Translations under genes and position numbers: made by a program
NCBI GenBank assembly: GCA_002321395.1
Contig: DCMK01000036.1
Span: 6,567-16,146, forward strand
Direction: 5' to 3'
DNA from: Caryophanales bacterium UBA1624
Lineage (GTDB): Bacteria > Bacillota_I > Bacilli_A > RFN20 > CAG-826
DNA: 9,580 nucleotides
Shown here: positions 5,583 through 9,580 of the stretch, piece after piece
Layout of the letters: each line of letters starts with the position of its first letter
Position numbering within the stretch: the first letter of the stretch is position 1
The notes under the pieces: generated by a model
What the model saw: the letters and a program-made list of their open reading frames with translations, nothing else
Databases searched by the model: none
What the model was told of the DNA's origin: nothing

Positions 5583-6722
5583 TCATTTGATTTTGATCTT
5601 CGCGTTGCCGGAATAGAGGGATACCCCCTTCCGGACGTAGATGCGGAAGGTTTGGCCGGCGGAGCGGAAGCAGATCCAGCCAAGGCCCTCGATTCCGATG
5701 TCGCGCTCGCCTTTTTCTTCGATCTTCGTTTCGAAGGCGTCGAAGTCTGCGGAGGGATTCTTCTCCCTCTTCGCCCGGATTTGATCGGCAAAGCGGTAGA
5801 AGGCGTCCTCGATCTTCGTCCCCAGCCTTTTCGAGACGGAAACCTCGTTGGAGCAATAAAGCTTCACCGGGGTCCTAGCGCCATTCAGCAGCTCAATCGA
5901 GGCCAAATCGTCCCCAAGGATCAATTTCTCCCCTTTGCTAAGGCTATAGGAACGGGCCTTGATCTCGCTTTGGGGCAAAATGCGTTTCATGTCGGAGGCA
6001 TCCACATGGGTGATCATCGAATTCTCCAAGGAAGTCCCCGGGGTGTCGAACAAGGAAGAGGAGGAATCCAAAGGGATCGTCATGACGCTGAGTTCGGTCC
6101 GCGGATATTTGCTGATCCCGATGGCCCGGGAGGAGGGGTTGGCGTAGCTCCGGAGGAAGGCATTGACGAAGATCGTTTTCCCCGCCCCGGCGGCGCCGAT
6201 GACGTAGACGTCGTGCCCCTGCCTTTCCTTCTGCATCCGCGAAACGACGCGGTCGACGTTGAGGTCGGAACGCAGGGAGATGAGGCAGACGTCGTTTTCG
6301 GAAACGGACAGGCGCGCCTTGCGGAAGCGTTGGGAAACGTATTTCCTCAAAGAGGAGTCATCGGCCTTTTTGGGGAGCAGATCCCTCTTGTTGGCCAGCA
6401 CAAGCAGTTTCAGGCCCTCCAAAATCCGGCAGACCTCAGGAACGAGGCTGCATTCGAAGGAGAATAGGTTCACGACGAAGACGATCAAGGCATCGCTGGC
6501 TTTGGCATCCCGCAGCATCGAGAGGAAATCCTGGCTGGCGCTGGGTTCAAGAGGGGCGCTGTTGTATTTGGTCTGCTTCCAGCAGGCTTGGCAGAAAAGC
6601 GGCGCGTTCACCTCGGCTTTCCCCACGATCTCCGGATCGATATAACCCGGCTTCGCAGGATCCTCGCTTTGCAGGATGACGCCGCACCCATAGCAGCGCC
6701 GGACAACGTTGAACTCGCTCAT
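5583..6722 (-). CDS. yqeH: Circularly permuted ribosome-assembly GTPase YqeH
   Basis: A 379-residue protein, normal for YqeH, needed for 30S subunit assembly. It opens with a treble-clef zinc finger, CYGCG (Cys10, Cys13) and CQAC (Cys44, Cys47). The GTPase motifs come in the permuted order typical of the family: G4 NKRD (111-114), then G1 GAAGAGKT (176-183), then G3 DTPG (226-229). After these comes a C-terminal domain ending in a basic lysine-rich tail. G1 departs from the usual GxxNVGKS, and the G2 region reads PRTEL where PGTTL is usual, although the P-loop Lys182 and Thr183 remain. The start has a strong ribosome site, GGGAGG (6735-6730), 7 nt upstream, and overlaps the yqeG stop in ATGA. 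Confidence 0.95.
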   Translation of the reverse strand: MSEFNVVRRCYGCGVILQSEDPAKPGYIDPEIVGKAEVNAPLFCQACWKQTKYNSAPLEPSASQDFLSMLRDAKASDALIVFVVNLFSFECSLVPEVCRILEGLKLLVLANKRDLLPKKADDSSLRKYVSQRFRKARLSVSENDVCLISLRSDLNVDRVVSRMQKERQGHDVYVIGAAGAGKTIFVNAFLRSYANPSSRAIGISKYPRTELSVMTIPLDSSSSLFDTPGTSLENSMITHVDASDMKRILPQSEIKARSYSLSKGEKLILGDDLASIELLNGARTPVKLYCSNEVSVSKRLGTKIEDAFYRFADQIRAKREKNPSADFDAFETKIEEKGERDIGIEGLGWICFRSAGQTFRIYVRKGVSLYSGNAKIKIK

Positions 6723-7243
6723 AGAATATCCTCCCAGGGTTTGGAAAGGCCCTTCTCCACGATTTTTTTCCGGATCGGACGGTCGAATAGGCGATTGAAT
6801 TTCGTCCAGGGCGGCTCTTTTGGGGAAAGAGGCTCGGTCAAGATGCAGCGGATCCCGGCGCCGTTAGCGGCCTTGACGTCGGTCATGATCTGATCCCCGA
6901 TCAGAACGATGGAGTCTTTGCCCCATCCGTTTTGGCGGATCAATCTCTTCAACGGCCCCGAAAAGGGCTTCCTCATCCAGCATTCGGCGGCGCATCCGCA
7001 TTCAGAAGCGAATTTCCGGACGCGCTTCCCGGCGCTGTTGGAGCAGACATGTACAGCCAACCCGCGCTTTTTCGCCTCGCCGAGCCAAGCGAGCACCTTC
7101 TGGTTGGGGCTAGAGGCGGTATAAGGGATCAACGTGTTGTCCAAATCCAAAAGGAGGATCCGGATCCCTTTCTTTTCGTAAAAAGAAAACGGGATCTCGA
7201 ACAGCGTCTTCGCAAGGGCATAGGGCAAAACTCGTTTCCTCAT
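6719..7243 (-). CDS. yqeG: YqeG-family HAD IIIA-type phosphatase
   Basis: A 174-residue HAD-superfamily protein of the YqeG type, always found just upstream of yqeH in Bacilli. Motif I is LLDLDNTL with Asp33 (nucleophile) and Asp35. Motif II is VCSNS with Ser68, motif III is RKP with Lys92, and motif IV is GDQIMTD with Asp117 and Asp122, so a complete catalytic set is present. The family is predicted to be phosphatases, with phosphatidylglycerophosphate sometimes proposed as substrate (the plant and yeast relatives do this); here the substrate is unproven. It is the first gene of a five-gene operon. The ATG at 7243 has no good Shine-Dalgarno sequence: the upstream bases are AATAAAATAAGCGCG. 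The hydrophobic N-terminus and family alignment still favour this start. Confidence 0.92.
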   Translation of the reverse strand: MRKRVLPYALAKTLFEIPFSFYEKKGIRILLLDLDNTLIPYTASSPNQKVLAWLGEAKKRGLAVHVCSNSAGKRVRKFASECGCAAECWMRKPFSGPLKRLIRQNGWGKDSIVLIGDQIMTDVKAANGAGIRCILTEPLSPKEPPWTKFNRLFDRPIRKKIVEKGLSKPWEDIL

Positions 7244-7307
7244 CGCGCTTATTTTATTCTTTGCGCGCGCGTGACGCTAGGCGGGAGAGAAAATCGCCGC
7301 CCATTTT

Positions 7308-7319
7308 CTTTTCGAAAAG
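7308..7319. promoter_or_regulatory. 12-bp perfect palindrome upstream of yqeG
   Basis: CTTTTCGAAAAG is its own reverse complement and lies 65 bp upstream of the yqeG start, in the only promoter-sized gap before the operon. It could be an operator. No convincing -35/-10 pair could be tied to it, so the role is a guess. Confidence 0.25.
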
Positions 7320-7338
7320 GGAAAAGATAACAAAATTA

Positions 7339-7360
7339 ATGAAATCGAAAAAACTTCGAT
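7339..7360 (-). terminator. Weak hairpin after parC, possible terminator
   Basis: On the minus strand ATCGAA (7360-7355) pairs with TTCGAT (7349-7344) around a 5-nt loop and is followed by TTCATTAATTTT. The stem is AT-rich and the T-run is broken, so parC transcripts may partly read into the yqeG operon. Confidence 0.3.
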
Positions 7361-7372
7361 AGATTCTAGATA

Positions 7373-7405
7373 ATTTCTACTAATTAAGAACTAATTATAA
7401 ACTAA
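7373..7405 (-). repeat. Three direct repeats with an 11-bp period just after parC
   Basis: Read on the minus strand these are TTAGTTTATAA (7405-7395), TTAGTTCTTAA (7394-7384) and TTAGTAGAAAT (7383-7373). All start with TTAGT at exact 11-bp steps, beginning 4 nt after the parC stop. Helically phased repeats can be protein sites; no binding protein is recognised. Confidence 0.5.
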
Positions 7406-7408
7406 CGT

Positions 7409-9580
7409 TCAATCATCGTCTCCAAAGATCGAAATCTGCTCGAACTTCTCTTTCGGCTTTTCGTCCACCGCTTTTGCGTCCTCTTCTGGAAGCTCGTTTT
7501 CTTCCTCCACGGTCGGGGCGTGGGCCACGATGGTTTCGTCGATGTAATCTTTGCTGCGGCGATCGACCCCAACGACCTTCCCCGATTTGGGGAAATGCTC
7601 ATCCTTCTTGGCGTAGCGGTCCATGGGGGTGAGGTTCCAGTTGGGGATCACCAAAGAGAGCTTCTCGCCGCTATCCAAATTCAAGGAGACCGCATAGGGG
7701 GAGGGTTTGCTCCCGACGTCTTCGACGTATGCCAAATCGTGGGGCTCGTTTTTGAAGGATTTGAATAAGGCATTCGCCTTGCTCAGCCTTTCTCCTTCTT
7801 CCAAATTGGAAACGGCGGCGACGCGCCAGCATCCTTGGTCGGTGATCAAGAAGAATTTTGCATTGGCCACCTGCTCAGGGCCGTAGGCCAAAAGGGCAAC
7901 GCAGGGGGAACGTTTGAACGATCCGGCTTTGACTCCGGAGCTCGCCCCGACGTTGAGCGGGACCAAACCTTCGTTGTAGCGAGAGACAAGTCCCGATTGC
8001 GAGAAAACCAAAAGGGTCGAATCCCCGCTCCCCAAAGCGGCGTCCACCACTTCGTCTTCCTTCAATAGGCGCATGGTGCGGATGGGCCGAGAATAACGCG
8101 TGACGGGGAAATCCGAAAGGCGGGCCTTCTTGATTTGCCCGAGCTTGCTGAGGATCAGCACGTTGAGGTCGCTTCGGAAAGCCTTCACCGCGAAGGCGCG
8201 GACCAGCTTTTCTCCGGTGGCCAAAGAAACCAGCGTGTTCAAATGGACGCCCTCGTCCAGCCATTTGTTGGCTTTGATCAGGTGGATGGGAAGGTAAACG
8301 TAGTTCCCAAAGTTGGTGAACGCCAACAGGAAATCGGTGGTGAGGCAATTGCCTTCGTAAACCAAGCAATCGCCCGACTTCAGGCCGGGGAGAGCCCCAG
8401 ACAGTCCGCCCGAGCTCCTCCAAGAAGCGATGGAGCTGCGCTTGGCGTAGCCGTCTTTGGAAACGGTGAGGATCACTTCTTCTTTGGCGATGAGGTCTCG
8501 CTTATCGACGGTCGTGAGGGTTTCGTTCTCCTCGGTGATCTCGCTCCTGCGGTCGTCCCCGTAGGTTTTGGCGATCCTCCTCAGGTCAGAAACAATGACG
8601 TCGTTGAGCTTGTCCTTGCTTTCCAATAGGCTCTTCAGATAGGCGATCTCCGCGCTGAGATCATCCCGCTCCTTCTCCAAAACCGCGATGTCGGTGTGGG
8701 AGAGTTTGTACAAAGGCATCTCCACGATGGCTTTGGCTTGGGGTTGGGTGAAGGCGAACTTCTCCATAAGGTTCTTCATGGAGTCGGCTTTGTCCAAGGA
8801 AGCGCGGATGGTCGCGACCACTTCGTTGATGATGGAATAGGCTTTGATCAGGCCCAAGACGATCTCCAAACGGCTTTCGTCTTTGGCAAGGTCGTATTTC
8901 GTTTTCCGCGTGTAGACATCGACTTGATGGCCGATGTAGGTATCGCAATAGGAACGGAGGTTCATCGTCTGCGGACGCCCATCGACGATGGCCACCATAT
9001 TCGCGGAGTATCCGGTCTTCAGCTGGGTCTTCGCCATCAAATAGGCCAAGACCGCGTCGGCTTTGAACCCCTTTTTGATGTCAACGACGATGCGGATGCC
9101 CTCTTTGTCGGATTCGTCCCGGACTTCATCGATGCCATCGATCTTCTTGTCGTGGCGGATTTGGTCGATGGAACGCACCAAGGAGCTTTTGACCACTCCG
9201 AAAGGGATCTCGCTGACGATGATCTGCGAGGATCCATCCTCGTTTTCCTTCACTCGGCAGCGCGAGACGATATCGATCCTCCCTCGCCCCTTGAGATAAA
9301 TGTCTTGGAGCCCTTGGGATTCGTAGATGATGCCCCCGGTCGGGAAATCCGGCCCCGGGATATAGGCCATCAAGCTCTCCACGGGGCAGCGCGGATGCTT
9401 GATGCGATGGATGACGGCTTGGCAAACCTCCTTCAGGTTGTGAGGCGGGATCTCCGTCGCCATGCCGACCGCGATGCCGGTCGAGCCGTTGACGAAGAGG
9501 TTCGGGAAGGAGGAAGGGAGCACGGTGGGCTCGAATTCGGTGTCGTCGAAGGTGAGCTCCATGTCGACCGTGTCCTTCTC
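7409..9580 (-). CDS. parC: DNA topoisomerase IV subunit A, ParC (5' end outside window)
   Basis: The last 723 residues of a type IIA topoisomerase A subunit; the frame stays open to the right edge. The first part (EFEPTVLPSSFPNLFVNGSTGIAVGMATEIPPHNL; landmarks FPNLFVNGSTG and IPPHNL) is the breakage-reunion core just after the catalytic tyrosine, which lies a few tens of residues upstream and is not visible. The tower and coiled-coil region follow, with TGYSANMVAIVDGRPQ and a charged helix pair near residues 250-330 of the fragment. Then comes a C-terminal beta-pinwheel with repeats such as GYAKRSS, FGNYVYLP, LGQIKKARLSDF and GLVSRYN. No QRRGGKG-type GyrA box is present and the YAKRSSIASWRS...GLKSGD opening is ParC-like, so it should decatenate rather than supercoil. 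The tail is acidic and ends in EQISIFGDDD. parE would be expected just upstream, outside the window. Confidence 0.92.
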   Translation of the reverse strand, partial: EKDTVDMELTFDDTEFEPTVLPSSFPNLFVNGSTGIAVGMATEIPPHNLKEVCQAVIHRIKHPRCPVESLMAYIPGPDFPTGGIIYESQGLQDIYLKGRGRIDIVSRCRVKENEDGSSQIIVSEIPFGVVKSSLVRSIDQIRHDKKIDGIDEVRDESDKEGIRIVVDIKKGFKADAVLAYLMAKTQLKTGYSANMVAIVDGRPQTMNLRSYCDTYIGHQVDVYTRKTKYDLAKDESRLEIVLGLIKAYSIINEVVATIRASLDKADSMKNLMEKFAFTQPQAKAIVEMPLYKLSHTDIAVLEKERDDLSAEIAYLKSLLESKDKLNDVIVSDLRRIAKTYGDDRRSEITEENETLTTVDKRDLIAKEEVILTVSKDGYAKRSSIASWRSSGGLSGALPGLKSGDCLVYEGNCLTTDFLLAFTNFGNYVYLPIHLIKANKWLDEGVHLNTLVSLATGEKLVRAFAVKAFRSDLNVLILSKLGQIKKARLSDFPVTRYSRPIRTMRLLKEDEVVDAALGSGDSTLLVFSQSGLVSRYNEGLVPLNVGASSGVKAGSFKRSPCVALLAYGPEQVANAKFFLITDQGCWRVAAVSNLEEGERLSKANALFKSFKNEPHDLAYVEDVGSKPSPYAVSLNLDSGEKLSLVIPNWNLTPMDRYAKKDEHFPKSGKVVGVDRRSKDYIDETIVAHAPTVEEENELPEEDAKAVDEKPKEKFEQISIFGDDD

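Noticed and set aside
5279..5791. Upstream in-frame extension of the NadD-YqeK fusion by 171 residues
   Set aside because: The extra part overlaps yhbY and the end of yqeH and is rich in Arg, Ser and Pro without any family resemblance; ATG 5278 overlaps the yhbY stop as expected for coupled genes.
7261..7273. Alternating GC run upstream of yqeG (GCGCGCGCG) as a special structure
   Set aside because: It is too short to argue for Z-DNA or a regulatory role without other evidence.
7409..9580. Reading the topoisomerase subunit as GyrA
   Set aside because: No GyrA box is visible in the complete C-terminal domain and the pinwheel opening matches Gram-positive ParC. Confirmation would need the neighbouring B subunit.

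Overview
This window is chromosomal DNA from a bacterium of the phylum Bacillota (Firmicutes) that uses the standard genetic code: most genes end in TGA and none reads through it. The coding DNA is fairly GC-rich. Two gene orders support the assignment: a xerD-like recombinase followed by deoB (phosphopentomutase), as in Bacillus subtilis, and the run yqeG-yqeH-yhbY-nadD-yqeK-rsfS. The fusion of nadD to yqeK, the absence of aroE from the cluster and the compact layout suggest an Erysipelotrichia- or Mollicutes-related lineage of Bacilli, but that finer placement is inference.

Layout. Positions 2-3488 are all on the plus strand: the 3' end of a XerD-type tyrosine recombinase, deoB with its own terminator, then a lipoprotein substrate-binding protein and its ABC permease, closed by a second terminator. 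Positions 3898-9580 are all on the minus strand. Read in transcription order they are the 3' nine-tenths or so of parC (topoisomerase IV subunit A), a short AT-rich gap, then the tightly coupled operon yqeG-yqeH-yhbY-(nadD-yqeK fusion)-rsfS, ending in a terminator at 3855-3879. The two blocks converge on a 409-base intergenic stretch.

The most interesting feature lies in that convergent gap. Its middle is an AT-rich island (29% G+C over 3661-3840). It contains a 28-bp sequence at 3763-3790 that, read on the minus strand, matches the classical XerC/XerD dif site: arms ACTTCGCATAA and TTATGTTAACA around a 6-bp centre TGTCTA. It matches E. coli dif at 22 of 28 positions and B. subtilis dif at 21 of 28, against reference sequences recalled from memory. 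The site has a terminator on each side and sits exactly where gene orientation flips. The window therefore very probably straddles the replication terminus. A perfect DnaA-box 9-mer lies 76 bp from dif. A xer recombinase gene and parC, whose products act in dimer resolution and decatenation, lie within about 4 kb on either side.

The minus-strand operon serves ribosome assembly and nucleotide housekeeping: YqeH (30S assembly GTPase), YhbY (ribosome-associated RNA-binding protein), RsfS (50S silencing factor), YqeG (HAD phosphatase) and a two-domain protein. In that protein the C-terminal YqeK Ap4A-hydrolase domain keeps all its metal-binding residues, while the N-terminal NadD domain has lost much of its catalytic signature. 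No mobile element, CRISPR array, tRNA or rRNA is visible.
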